Positions 33,601-40,923 of a DNA stretch of 41,427 nucleotides are shown here, in pieces (position 1 is the stretch's first letter; the number at the start of each line of letters is the position of its first letter). The stretch comes from an uncultured Lachnospiraceae bacterium (GTDB taxonomy: Bacteria > Bacillota > Clostridia > Lachnospirales > Lachnospiraceae), in assembly GCA_910577785.1 (NCBI GenBank), contig CAJTNT010000033.1:1-41427 (forward strand), read 5' to 3'. Both the position numbers and the translations under genes were made by a program. Below the pieces are notes generated by a model, which worked only from the letters and a program-made list of their open reading frames with translations, did not search any database and was not told the DNA's origin.

Positions 33601-35134
33601 GCTTGGCGTGTATGACGATCCGGATAAACAGTACCAGGGGGCAATGTTTCTGGATATTGACAACAGGAATACATTTATCCTTGGGGCTGCCCAGTATGGG
33701 AAAACGAATATCATACAGCTTCTGATTCGGCAGATTGTATCACAAAAAACCGTAAGCGAGGCAAATATCTATATCTTGGATTTTGGGTCGCTGGTATTGA
33801 AGAATTTTGAAGAATTAAAGCATGTGGGCGGTGTTGTATGCCCCACAGATGATGAAAAGCTCAAGAATTTGTTTAAACTACTGCAGGAAGAGATTTATTC
33901 AAGGAGGGAAAGATTAGTATCGGTAGGAGTTAGTTCTTTTGCATCTTATCTGGAAGCGGGATATAAAGATTTACCGCATATCTATGTTTTTGTAGACAAT
34001 ATGACGGCATTAATGGAGCTGTATCTGGAAAATGATGAAACCTTTTTGGGAATTGTCCGTGAAGGGCTGGCGGTGGGAATTTCTGTGATTATGGCCAATG
34101 CCCAGACAAATGGGATAGGCCTTCGGTATATGGCAAATTTTGCAAATAAAATCTGCCTGTACTGCAATGATACGAATGAGTATGGGAATCTATTCGATCA
34201 TGTAATATTGAGGCCAGATGAATTGCCTGGCAGGTGTGTGTTAGAATATGACAAGCGCCAGCTGGAATGCCAGGCCTATCTTGCGTTTGAAGGAGAAAAA
34301 GAGATTGAAAGGGTTTCCGCGATCAGAAGCTTTATCAATGAGGTTAATCAAAACAATACGGGAATGAGGGCAAAATGCATTCCGTTTATTCCGACTGTGC
34401 TTACGCCAGAACAGTTTATGGATGGTTTTGGCGCTGCCGCAGAAGAATATAAACTGCCGATTGGATTGTCGTACAAGGAAGTTGTGCCATATTATCTGGA
34501 TTTTGCACGCTTAGGGGCAGTTGGCTTATGTGGGAAGGAAACACAGGCGCATATAGGATTTATCAAGGATGTTATCGAAAGCTTGAATGAGAGGCAGGCA
34601 GAATATCCAGTAAAGGTCTGCATTTTTGATGATGTGAACAGGGGATTGAAAGAATGTCAGAATATTCCAATCGTTGATTTATATACTATTTCAACGGAAC
34701 CGGTTATTGGGCTTTTATCAGAATGGAACCATATTCTGCAGGAAAGATACCAGCAGATGATTGATGAAACTGAAATGGGAGGCAATGAACTGTTATTCCT
34801 TGTGATTCAGAATAATGATGCTGCAAAAGCCATCTATGAAGATATGGATGCGATGAATCAGTATATGGATATGATTAGCAGATATAAAGCATTAAATGTA
34901 TGTGTAGTCTTTTCTAATTACGAAAATGTCAATATTCCATACGATGCGCCTGAACCAATAAGAAACATTAAGCAGGAACGTCATTTGCTCTATTTTGATG
35001 ATTTGGACAACTTGAAAGTATTTGATGTGGCGTATGAGGACTTAAGAGATAATAAGAAGAAGCTGCAGGCAGATGATGTATATTATATCAAGGATAATAG
35101 TGTCGTAAAAATTAAATTAAAAAATAGTAATTGA
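30644..35134 (+). CDS. essC: EssC/YukB FtsK-SpoIIIE-type T7SS motor ATPase
   Basis: 1496 aa, the usual EssC length. Residues 1-200 hold two FHA-like domains (e.g. GVYINGRKITDRDILEEGDF). Two membrane helices lie at about 257-305 (LLPSVGMLLAAGIMAYIGG and IFSGISTIMAIITSVLGML). Three ATPase domains follow: D1 with intact Walker A GTTGSGKS (Lys696) and IIIVDEFAEL as Walker B; D2 with GAAQYGKT (Lys1020); D3 degenerate (GLCGKETQAHIGF). In other systems D1 powers transport and D3 binds substrates. It is the central channel motor. The FHA-like modules here may be linked to the kinase/phosphatase circuit. Confidence 0.97.
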   Translation: MDSRFKLIIANNNIYKEVELAPDARQLKVGTGIACDVRLRKEFFFGQIELLFVKNDRGWSVHCSDNLYLSVGDVKKLMTKSLDHGDVLEIKYQESDNLAFSLDFLIDFDDGKKKYERVIDLANAARITAGASNSCNIVLGSSYVRGDEMELTRRGYTYLVDTHKTTYGVYINGRKITDRDILEEGDFISIADYSFYYKEHQLWTQNRSDMFFNGLQYADKPKQNSYPVFKRNTRIKTVLCEDDIEILDPPAKPKKPKNNLLMSLLPSVGMLLAAGIMAYIGGATMLIFSGISTIMAIITSVLGMLQGKQEYEKDIEDRSLKYNAYIDNKCKDIERLRNEEARQLERIYIGCEENRYHFEVFSSDLFDREVGDEDFLHVSLGRGDVEAMQKIKYKKQEKLEIEDELQTLPEKICAEYRQIHNAPIVCDFHKSSAVGVMGDENFRYDILKSTVFDICARQFYTDVKLFFIVDSQNQAIANEFRMLPYVNKELPNNRNIACDEESKKLVFEFIYNELTRRLGNQDKRYVHYVIFFYDLYGFASHPISKFVERASELGVTFVFFAGESAEIPQGCNYLICQKDNQRAELVDTANAALGKEFQYYKVSDETIRSISCLLAPVEAEEISLEGSLTKNIDLFQLLHIFSVDDLDLRARWKASKVYQSMSVPLGVSKTGIVSLDLHDKAHGPHGLVAGTTGSGKSEILQSYILSIATYFHPYEIGFLIIDFKGGGMVNQFRDLPHLLGAITNIDGKEIDRSLKSIKAELQKRQRLFADAEVNHIDKYIQKFKEGKAAMPLPHLIIIVDEFAELKAEQPDFMKELISAARIGRSLGVHLILATQKPAGQVDDQIWSNSRFKLCLKVQGPEDSNEVLKSPLAAEIKEPGRAYLQVGNNEIFELFQSAYSGAPEKSDAIGAKEYKISQLSLSGRRKTVFEQKKSEKDVKGRSQLEAIVSHVAGYCAKCQIDKLPDICMKSLEHTIMYEEAVKDRQVQLGVYDDPDKQYQGAMFLDIDNRNTFILGAAQYGKTNIIQLLIRQIVSQKTVSEANIYILDFGSLVLKNFEELKHVGGVVCPTDDEKLKNLFKLLQEEIYSRRERLVSVGVSSFASYLEAGYKDLPHIYVFVDNMTALMELYLENDETFLGIVREGLAVGISVIMANAQTNGIGLRYMANFANKICLYCNDTNEYGNLFDHVILRPDELPGRCVLEYDKRQLECQAYLAFEGEKEIERVSAIRSFINEVNQNNTGMRAKCIPFIPTVLTPEQFMDGFGAAAEEYKLPIGLSYKEVVPYYLDFARLGAVGLCGKETQAHIGFIKDVIESLNERQAEYPVKVCIFDDVNRGLKECQNIPIVDLYTISTEPVIGLLSEWNHILQERYQQMIDETEMGGNELLFLVIQNNDAAKAIYEDMDAMNQYMDMISRYKALNVCVVFSNYENVNIPYDAPEPIRNIKQERHLLYFDDLDNLKVFDVAYEDLRDNKKKLQADDVYYIKDNSVVKIKLKNSN

Positions 35135-35200
35135 TCATTTGATGGCTATTGGGATTCCAATTTGTCATAAATAAAATTAACAAAAGGAGGAAGTAGTATT

Positions 35201-35494
35201 ATGGCAGGTCAAATTAGAATGACGCCGGAAACGATGAGGCAGAGGGCAGGGGAGTACACAACGCAGGCTAATAATTTACAGTCAATCATTACAAAAATGG
35301 ATGCCCTATTAAGGCAGCTTCAAAGCGAGTGGGAGGGCAATGCAAGCGAAGCATATGCAGCAAAGTTTGCAGAGCTTAGGCCAGGATTTGTAAAGGCCAA
35401 GGAGTTGATTGACGAGATTTCGACAGCATTGAAGAACACTGCGGAAATTGTCAGCCAGACAGACCAGAATATTGCAAATCAATTCAGGAAATAA
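35201..35494 (+). CDS. esxA: WXG100 (EsxA-like) secreted protein
   Basis: 97 aa, helix-turn-helix hairpin with the central Trp-x-Gly motif in LQSEWEGNASEAYAAKF. The tail VSQTDQNIANQFRK carries no clear YxxxD. A small dimeric T7SS substrate and likely co-factor for export of larger effectors. AAAAGGAGGAAGTAGTATT gives a very strong ribosome site. It follows EssC by 66 bases. Confidence 0.96.
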   Translation: MAGQIRMTPETMRQRAGEYTTQANNLQSIITKMDALLRQLQSEWEGNASEAYAAKFAELRPGFVKAKELIDEISTALKNTAEIVSQTDQNIANQFRK

Positions 35495-35523
35495 AAGATT
35501 TGTAAAATTCCTGACAAGAGTTG

Positions 35524-35548
35524 GTGGCAGTCGTTTCCTGGCTGCCAC
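35524..35548 (+). promoter_or_regulatory. Hairpin just after the WXG100 gene
   Basis: GTGGCAG (35524-35530) pairs perfectly with CTGCCAC (35542-35548), with no long T-run afterwards. It could be a leaky terminator or a 3' stabiliser that lets the WXG100 message accumulate above the downstream genes. Confidence 0.5.
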
Positions 35549-35595
35549 TGGCTTTTGCCATGCTTAGAGTAAGGAAGGAGTGGGAATCGTTAGCA

Positions 35596-36015
35596 ATGAC
35601 AAAATCAGAGGTTCGGAAAAATATATGGCAATATGAGAATTCTGCGGATGCATGCAGGAGGAATATCAGATCTTTGGAAAATAAGATCCATGAATTGGAA
35701 AGGCTCAGAAGTAAATTTCAGGCATTGCAGGATTCCTTTGGCAGCAGGCAAACGGATAGGAGACAGAAATTATCAAACCTGTTTTCAACCAGGCTGCATG
35801 TAAAAATGATTTCTGCTTATACATCTGCGATGAATGGATTGCTGACAGGCTCAGAATATCAAAATGCATATGGTGGATTGTCTGCGGCAATGGAACGGAT
35901 TAATGCCCAGATTAGAAGGCTTCAAAATGAAATCCAGATGAACAATTCAAATTTGAACTACAGCATCAGAAAAATGAATTATTGGAAAAGCCGTTTGAAA
36001 GACGCAAAAGATTGA
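35596..36015 (+). CDS. YwqH-like (DUF5082 type) helical T7SS partner, 139 aa
   Basis: All-helical and coiled-coil rich (IRSLENKIHELERLRSKFQA, INAQIRRLQNEIQMNNSNL), resembling the small DUF5082/YwqH proteins found before LXG toxins. ATG 35596 is the only good in-frame start, but the GGAAGGAG ribosome site is 15 bases away, which suggests modest translation. Likely an accessory or targeting factor for the effector encoded downstream. Confidence 0.7.
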   Translation: MTKSEVRKNIWQYENSADACRRNIRSLENKIHELERLRSKFQALQDSFGSRQTDRRQKLSNLFSTRLHVKMISAYTSAMNGLLTGSEYQNAYGGLSAAMERINAQIRRLQNEIQMNNSNLNYSIRKMNYWKSRLKDAKD

Positions 36016-36029
36016 AAGAAGGTGGCAGA

Positions 36030-36317
36030 ATGGCAGGCGCTGCTTTGCAGATTGATGATGATTACTGTAATGCAATGGGGCAGTATTTTATCAATGAAGG
36101 GAAGGAGATAGAGGGGTTTTTGAATGAATACATTAGTATTCTGGAAAGTATAAAGAGTACATCCATAAAGAAGGGGAATGTGGCAAACGCATTAGAAAGC
36201 TATATTGCATGTGCGGGCAAAATCAAAGGGCAGATTAATGATATTGCATCTATGGCACAAAATCACTGTTCGAAATATATTGCCTCAATTGACAATGCAG
36301 ATCAATATCTGTTCTGA
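36030..36317 (+). CDS. Small helical effector partner (Lap-like), 95 aa
   Basis: Helical protein ending in IDNADQYLF, with start ATG 36030 after GAAAGAAGGTGGCAGA. A same-length, single-stop paralog lies at 39627-39914. Its place right before a TIGR04197-like protein and an effector matches the paired LXG-associated helical proteins of other T7SSb loci, which form a targeting complex with the toxin. The exact family is not certain. Confidence 0.7.
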   Translation: MAGAALQIDDDYCNAMGQYFINEGKEIEGFLNEYISILESIKSTSIKKGNVANALESYIACAGKIKGQINDIASMAQNHCSKYIASIDNADQYLF

Positions 36318-36331
36318 TTGGAGGAATTGAA

Positions 36332-36601
36332 ATGGGTGAGATACTGATAAATACAGACAGTCTTGCGGCAGAAATTGGTAGGCTCTATACATTAGGCGCC
36401 AAAATTGCAGCATCAAGCATTGCATGCCCGGCCGTGGTTGGCGGCGGTTCTTCGGTACAGGAAATAGAAAATCTGGGGAAAAATTTCCAGAGCATCCATA
36501 ACAGTGTTTCTGTATTAGTGGCAAATACGGTTTCGTTTATGGAGAATGTGAAGGCAAGTTATCAGAAAAATGACAGCAATGCTGCAAAAAATTATACATA
36601 G
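36332..36601 (+). CDS. TIGR04197/DUF3130-like helical T7SS partner, 89 aa
   Basis: Short N-terminal helix, a Gly-rich turn (PAVVGGGSS) and a second helix SIHNSVSVLVANTVSFMENV then KASYQKNDSNAA, the pattern of the DUF3130/TIGR04197 'T7SS effector' partner family. A paralog at 39933 shares the turn and the ISNTISF-type helix. GATTGGAGGAATTGAA before ATG. Confidence 0.75.
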   Translation: MGEILINTDSLAAEIGRLYTLGAKIAASSIACPAVVGGGSSVQEIENLGKNFQSIHNSVSVLVANTVSFMENVKASYQKNDSNAAKNYT

Positions 36602-36615
36602 GCAGGTGATGAAAA

Positions 36616-38388
36616 ATGATGAGAGATTTTTCAGACTCCGCAAAACAAAAACTACTGAATCTGGTATCAGAAGTTGAAGATGAAAAGATGTCTGATTTTA
36701 CAGATTGGATGGGTGACAGATGGTATGATTTTGAGAGTTGGATAGGAACTCTTAATATAAAGAATTACATCAATAATGTGAATGCATACCATAAAAAGGT
36801 GATTGACAAAAACAATGCAACCAAAGAATCTATAGAAAAGATTTTCTCTGATGTAAAAAAGGTTGACATTTCCTATACCCCTGTTTTTTCAAATGCTAAT
36901 ACGCTGCTTGGAAAGTGGGAAAATTATATGGCGGCTATGAGTGATATGGTCAGTCCTGGAAATGGGCAATTCGAGGCATCCTACATACAGAATACGCTGA
37001 ATGATTTATATATGCAATTAAAGGGTGATACGGTAGAAGCGGTAAGGAACAGTCTGAAACATGAAGACGGGATTGGCAATGTCAGCTATGATACCCAGGC
37101 GCTGGAAACATATCTAAAAATGCAGCCGGAAGATATGACAGATGCAGAAAAAGAGGCTGTCATACAGATTATAAATGAACTGTCAGAGCTTAATGCATTT
37201 CATACTACGGTAATGTCTTACGGAGATGAAAACGCAGAAGCATATTTGGCATATATTTCAGGGTATACGGCAGATGAAGAGACTTATATGAATTTTATAG
37301 CATGCGGCGCATATTACAATGATATGTATTTGAAAGTTCTAAATATAATGTCGGAGACAAGCAAAGACAATGCGAGTTTTTCATCCAAGCTATTAAATAT
37401 AGGAAATGAAAATGTGGATGTAGGGATTTTAGGGATGGAAGGTTCTGCTGAAATAGAGAGATTCCTAAAAAATATACCTGTTTCAGCATCTGCGGATTTG
37501 TCAAAATATCGCTATAAAATTGAAACACAGTATGCAGAATTATATGCCCAAAAGGTCACGATATCTGGTGAGGCAAAGGCTTCAGCGGATGTAAAAATAA
37601 AAGGCTCAAAGAAAAAGCAGAAGGATGACAGCATAAAAGTTGTCTATGATCCCAAGACAGGCGGATTTAGGGAATGTGGTAAAGATGAATTTAAGGAACT
37701 TGAGGAAAAAGCCCGTCTTGCAGGGATTCATGCAGGAGTAAGCGCAGAAAGTTCAATGGTAGAAGGGACATTATCAGGTGAGTCTGAATATGCATCAGGG
37801 AGTGTAACGGCTAAGATTGGAACAGCGAAAGTAGATGCCAACCTTGATGTTGGATTATATGTGTATGATTCATCAGGGAATAAAATAATAGCGCCGACCG
37901 TTAAGGCAGAATTGGGGGGAAGCGTATCAGCGATCAGCGTATCGGCCAACGGGAGAGTGGGGAATGAATCTATTGGGGTATATGGCAAGGGGAATGTGGA
38001 TCTGTTAGAAGCAGAAGGAAAATTGGATGCAAAGTTTACATTGCTGGATAAGGACGGAAATTTTGATTTACAAGCTGGAGTAGGTGCTTCGGCAGAAGCA
38101 AACCTGGTGGAAGCATCTGGCAGTGCGGGCGTAGAGGTGTTTGGCGCTGACGTTGGAGTGACAGGAAGTGTTAAAGTTGGAGTAGGTGCGCATGCAAACG
38201 CAGGATTTGTAGATGGGCATTTGAAATTAGATGTTGGAGTGGCAGTTGGGGTAGGCGCAAGCTTAGGGCTAGACATTGATGTTGGTGGGCTGATTGATGG
38301 TGTTGCTACAACAGTGGCTAATTCCTGGAGTGACATCAGTTCTGCTGCTTCTAAAATGTTTGCTGGGATAGGTAGTTTTTTTAGCTAA
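36616..38388 (+). CDS. Candidate T7SS effector with glycine-rich C-terminal repeat domain
   Basis: The N-terminal 200 residues are helical; residues 1-60 (FTDWMGDRWYDFESWIGTL) are almost duplicated in the truncated gene at 40270, marking a transferable export domain. Residues about 325-590 are Gly/Ala/Val/Ser-rich beta-like repeats (AGVGASAEANLVEASGSAG, VTGSVKVGVGAHANAGFV, VGVAVGVGASLGLDIDVGG), as in membrane-acting glycine-rich toxin ends. No enzymatic motif is seen. Gene order (three helical partners before it, DUF4176 genes and a lipoprotein after it) is that of an LXG-type effector cluster. Toxicity and target are inferred only. Confidence 0.7.
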   Translation: MMRDFSDSAKQKLLNLVSEVEDEKMSDFTDWMGDRWYDFESWIGTLNIKNYINNVNAYHKKVIDKNNATKESIEKIFSDVKKVDISYTPVFSNANTLLGKWENYMAAMSDMVSPGNGQFEASYIQNTLNDLYMQLKGDTVEAVRNSLKHEDGIGNVSYDTQALETYLKMQPEDMTDAEKEAVIQIINELSELNAFHTTVMSYGDENAEAYLAYISGYTADEETYMNFIACGAYYNDMYLKVLNIMSETSKDNASFSSKLLNIGNENVDVGILGMEGSAEIERFLKNIPVSASADLSKYRYKIETQYAELYAQKVTISGEAKASADVKIKGSKKKQKDDSIKVVYDPKTGGFRECGKDEFKELEEKARLAGIHAGVSAESSMVEGTLSGESEYASGSVTAKIGTAKVDANLDVGLYVYDSSGNKIIAPTVKAELGGSVSAISVSANGRVGNESIGVYGKGNVDLLEAEGKLDAKFTLLDKDGNFDLQAGVGASAEANLVEASGSAGVEVFGADVGVTGSVKVGVGAHANAGFVDGHLKLDVGVAVGVGASLGLDIDVGGLIDGVATTVANSWSDISSAASKMFAGIGSFFS

Positions 38389-38406
38389 AACGGAAGTACA
38401 TTACGA

Positions 38407-38434
38407 TTGATTTTATTTTTTATTCTGTTATGAT
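38407..38434 (+). promoter_or_regulatory. Possible promoter for the DUF4176 genes
   Basis: TTGATT (38407-38412), 16 bases, TATGAT (38429-38434), in the 95-base gap after the effector. Reasonable but not certain. Confidence 0.45.
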
Positions 38435-38483
38435 GGTAGTGGCAGTGTCTTATTGCCCGGATCATTAATTAGGAGGATAGTCT

Positions 38484-38750
38484 ATGGAAAATAAACGGCT
38501 GCCGATTGGCACGGTGCTTTTACTAAAGGAAAGCACGAAAAGAATAATGGTCACAGGCTATTATCAGAGGACGAGAGATAGTGATAAACTCTGGGATTAT
38601 GCAGGGTGTCTCTTTCCAGAGGGATTTGTGGCGGCTGATAAAATTTTTTTGTTTGATGACGAGCAGATTGAAAAAGTATATGCTTATGGCTACCAGGATC
38701 AAGAATTTTTTGCATTTTCAGATGAAGTAAAGAAGCTTGTAAACGAATAA
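38484..38750 (+). CDS. DUF4176 protein 1, 88 aa
   Basis: Small soluble protein LPIGTVLLLKESTKRIMVTG then WDYAGCLFPEGF and KIFLFDDEQIEKVYAYGYQD, the recognised layout of DUF4176, a family repeatedly found in T7SSb effector clusters. Role in the family is unclear (chaperone-like or adaptor). A diverged copy follows directly. Strong TTAGGAGGA site. Confidence 0.85.
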   Translation: MENKRLPIGTVLLLKESTKRIMVTGYYQRTRDSDKLWDYAGCLFPEGFVAADKIFLFDDEQIEKVYAYGYQDQEFFAFSDEVKKLVNE

Positions 38751-38772
38751 GGATAGAAATGGAGAAGAAGAT

Positions 38773-39060
38773 ATGTTGGAAGGATTATTGCCGATAGGAA
38801 CGGTTGTTTTGCTGAAAGAAAGTACAAAACGCGTTATGATTATGGGAGTTTGTCAGAGGTCGACAGATAATGATAGGGCTATTTGGGATTATTGCGGATG
38901 CTTTTACCCAGAAGGATATCTGGGCGCGGATAAAATATTTCTCTTTAATAATGACCAGATTGACAGGATTTATGCCTTGGGCTATCAGGACGCAGAACAA
39001 CAGGAGTTTAAGAAAAAAGCAGATCATATTATAGCAGAATTAAAAAACAGTGAGGAGTAG
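38773..39060 (+). CDS. DUF4176 protein 2, 95 aa
   Basis: Tandem paralog of the previous gene (LPIGTVVLLKESTKRVMIMG, YCGCFYPEGYLGADKIFLF) with a longer charged C-terminus. Moderately diverged, so the duplication is not recent. The two might serve the two effectors of this locus, of which one is now broken. Confidence 0.85.
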   Translation: MLEGLLPIGTVVLLKESTKRVMIMGVCQRSTDNDRAIWDYCGCFYPEGYLGADKIFLFNNDQIDRIYALGYQDAEQQEFKKKADHIIAELKNSEE

Positions 39061-39064
39061 GATT

Positions 39065-39532
39065 ATGCACAGGAGAAGAAAATATTGGATTGTATTCGTC
39101 ATGTTGGCAATGATAGTATTGTGCTGTGGATGTGGTAAAAGTGATTTAGAGACTTCCCAATCTTATACCTATGATGTTGCAACAGGAGATAAAATAAAAA
39201 TTACTTTTCAAACAAAAGGAGGTTATGTGATTTCTCCTGATACCCCATTTGTTATTTCCAAAGATGGGAATACATTAAGTCAGGGGACATTTATTTCCAA
39301 AGCGGATTATATGGAATATGCTGCTTCCATAGAGTCAGCAAGTTCAGTGACTTTGCTTGATTCTGGCAGCAAAGGCAATATAGAATATATTTATTGGACA
39401 AATGGAAGTTCAGAATATGATTATGCAATCTTGATTAAGGATTCGGAAACAGGCGTGCTTTTAGGGAATAATGTTTCACAGGAATCAGCAGAAGATTGCT
39501 TTGGGCGGATATCATTTGAAAATGTTAAATGA
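39065..39532 (+). CDS. Lipoprotein, candidate immunity or accessory protein
   Basis: 155 aa with basic start, hydrophobic core (YWIVFVMLAMIVL) and lipobox-like CCGCG (lipid Cys probably 23). The rest is beta-rich (KIKITFQTKGGYVISPD, SSVTLLDSGSKGNIEYIYW). ATG 39065 is preferred, with GTGAGGAGTAGG ahead; GTG 39050 is unlikely. Exposed on the outer face of the membrane beside a putative membrane-acting effector, it could be the immunity protein (inference from place only). Confidence 0.75.
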   Translation: MHRRRKYWIVFVMLAMIVLCCGCGKSDLETSQSYTYDVATGDKIKITFQTKGGYVISPDTPFVISKDGNTLSQGTFISKADYMEYAASIESASSVTLLDSGSKGNIEYIYWTNGSSEYDYAILIKDSETGVLLGNNVSQESAEDCFGRISFENVK

Positions 39533-39626
39533 ATAGCGAAAGCCTTGAAAGAAGAAGCTGGTACACAAAAAGGGGAGAGACAATATAACTGGGAGATGCG
39601 GCGCAAGGCAAGGAGGGAATTAAGAC

Positions 39627-39914
39627 ATGGCAAGTAATGAACTTATTATTGATGATGAATATTGTAAGCTAATGGGGACGTATTTTGTGAGACAGGGAGA
39701 AAGAATGGATCAGCTTGTGGTGGAGTATGTCAAAATTCTCCAAGATATTAAGAGTAAGGTAATCACAAGCGGTTAGGTTTCCCAGGCTTTATCTGCATAT
39801 ATTGGATATGCACAAAAGTTGAACCAGAAAATAGGCAACATTTCAGTTTCTGTAAAAACGCAGATTGATAGTTTTCTGGCACAAGTTGATTCAGCGGATC
39901 AGTATCTATTTTAA
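39627..39914 (+). pseudogene. Second helical effector partner with a premature stop
   Basis: Same length (288 bases) as the gene at 36030 and clearly paralogous: starts ELIIDDEYCKLMGTYF and ends VDSADQYLF. TAG at 39774-39776 (codon 50) replaces the Asn codon of the intact copy. The frame is otherwise open, so the change is probably recent. AGGAGGG precedes the ATG. Confidence 0.85.
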
Positions 39915-39932
39915 TGTAGGCAGGTGGTTTTT

Positions 39933-40226
39933 ATGGCTGAGATAAATATAAAAGTAACAGAGTTGAGTAATGTAATAACCAAACTTCAGGGAATGCAGCC
40001 TAAATGCAGTTCGGGAGGAATAATGCCGCCATCTACGGTTGGTGGGGGGAAGATTGTTAATGAGTTGGAAGATACGGTAGATGTATATAAGGCATTGGAT
40101 CATGATTTTGCAGTGTTGATTTCTAATACAATTTCTTTTCTTCAAAATGTAAAAAGTAGCTACATGGAAAGTGATGCGAAAGCAAATGATATTATTAGGA
40201 CTGTTGTCGGCATAAAAACATATTAA
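39933..40226 (+). CDS. TIGR04197/DUF3130-like partner, paralog 2, 97 aa
   Basis: Paralog of 36332 with a slightly longer N-terminus; shares the Gly-rich turn (STVGGGKIVNELED) and helix FAVLISNTISFLQNV. Intact, although its neighbours on both sides are broken. ATG 39933 is chosen over GTG 39924 from the position of the GTAGGCAGG site. Confidence 0.75.
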   Translation: MAEINIKVTELSNVITKLQGMQPKCSSGGIMPPSTVGGGKIVNELEDTVDVYKALDHDFAVLISNTISFLQNVKSSYMESDAKANDIIRTVVGIKTY

Positions 40227-40269
40227 TACTGTCAGTGCAGATTCGTCAAAAGTTTTAGGTGGTGACATA

Positions 40270-40446
40270 ATGTATAGAGATTTTTCAGAAAAATCAAAAC
40301 TTGAGTTGCTTGGCATGGTTTCACAGGTCGAAAAAGAACAAATATCTGAATTTACAGATTGGATTGGAGACCGCTGGTACGATTTTGAATCGTGGATTGG
40401 AAAATTAGATTTAAGGAATTATATCAATAATGTCATTTCCCATTGA
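40270..40446 (+). pseudogene. 5' fragment of a second effector gene, truncated by an inserted element
   Basis: MYRDFSEKSKLELLGMVSQV, then FTDWIGDRWYDFESWIGKLD and LRNYINNV, matching residues 1-56 of the effector at 36616. Similarity stops after base 40433, and the frame runs a few codons (ISH) into foreign sequence before TGA. The rest of the gene, including its toxin domain, should lie on the far side of the inserted element. Confidence 0.85.
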
Positions 40447-40923
40447 TCGCCCCGCATCTGGCTTGATTATGAATAGAGAGCATTTTCTATTTGTCCCCGA
40501 CACCCCGAAAATGCTGATGCGTGATAACGCAAGGGAAGTCACCAAACGGTCAGCAGCGGACTGACGCCACGGGAGTTGCACCCCAACTGTCGGTCTGACA
40601 GAGCCGCCCCCATTGCCTGCGGCGGGCTGGTTACCGCTCGGACTGTGGCTGGACGGGAGTATCATTGTCCTCTTTGTGTGTCATGGCGGAATCGGGAGCT
40701 GCCCGATATTTTCAGTCGGTGTTTTCCGCTTGCCGTCTTTCGGCGGGTCATGGCGTACCGCTGCACACGCTTATGCTTATTTGAGTCACAAAGAGAATGT
40801 ATTTGGTGAATGGGTATTCCGTTGTCAAAGAGCCGTCCCGTTTTTGCCATAAAGAAAAACAGGTGAAAGGATTTTTAAACCCCTTCACCTGTTTGCTCAC
40901 TCAACTGCCACAACACAAGGCAA
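40447..40923. other. Terminal noncoding part of the integrated element
   Basis: GC-rich, with overlapping open frames on both strands (for example plus-strand HPNCRSDRAAPIACGGLV near 40576). None has a convincing start site, and I would not call any. It ends in the hairpin at 40857-40894. Confidence 0.45.
40857..40894. terminator. Strong hairpin terminator after the sigma-like gene
   Basis: AAACAGGTGAA (40857-40867) pairs perfectly with TTCACCTGTTT (40884-40894). It lies 30 bases beyond the stop of the minus-strand gene, where its transcript would end. Confidence 0.75.

Noticed and set aside
37728..38336. 202-codon minus-strand frame, Thr/Pro/Ala-rich
   Set aside because: Antisense of the glycine-rich repeat domain of the effector.
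40411..40852. Overlapping frames on both strands at the element end
   Set aside because: GC-rich DNA with few stops; no good start sites and no recognisable domains.
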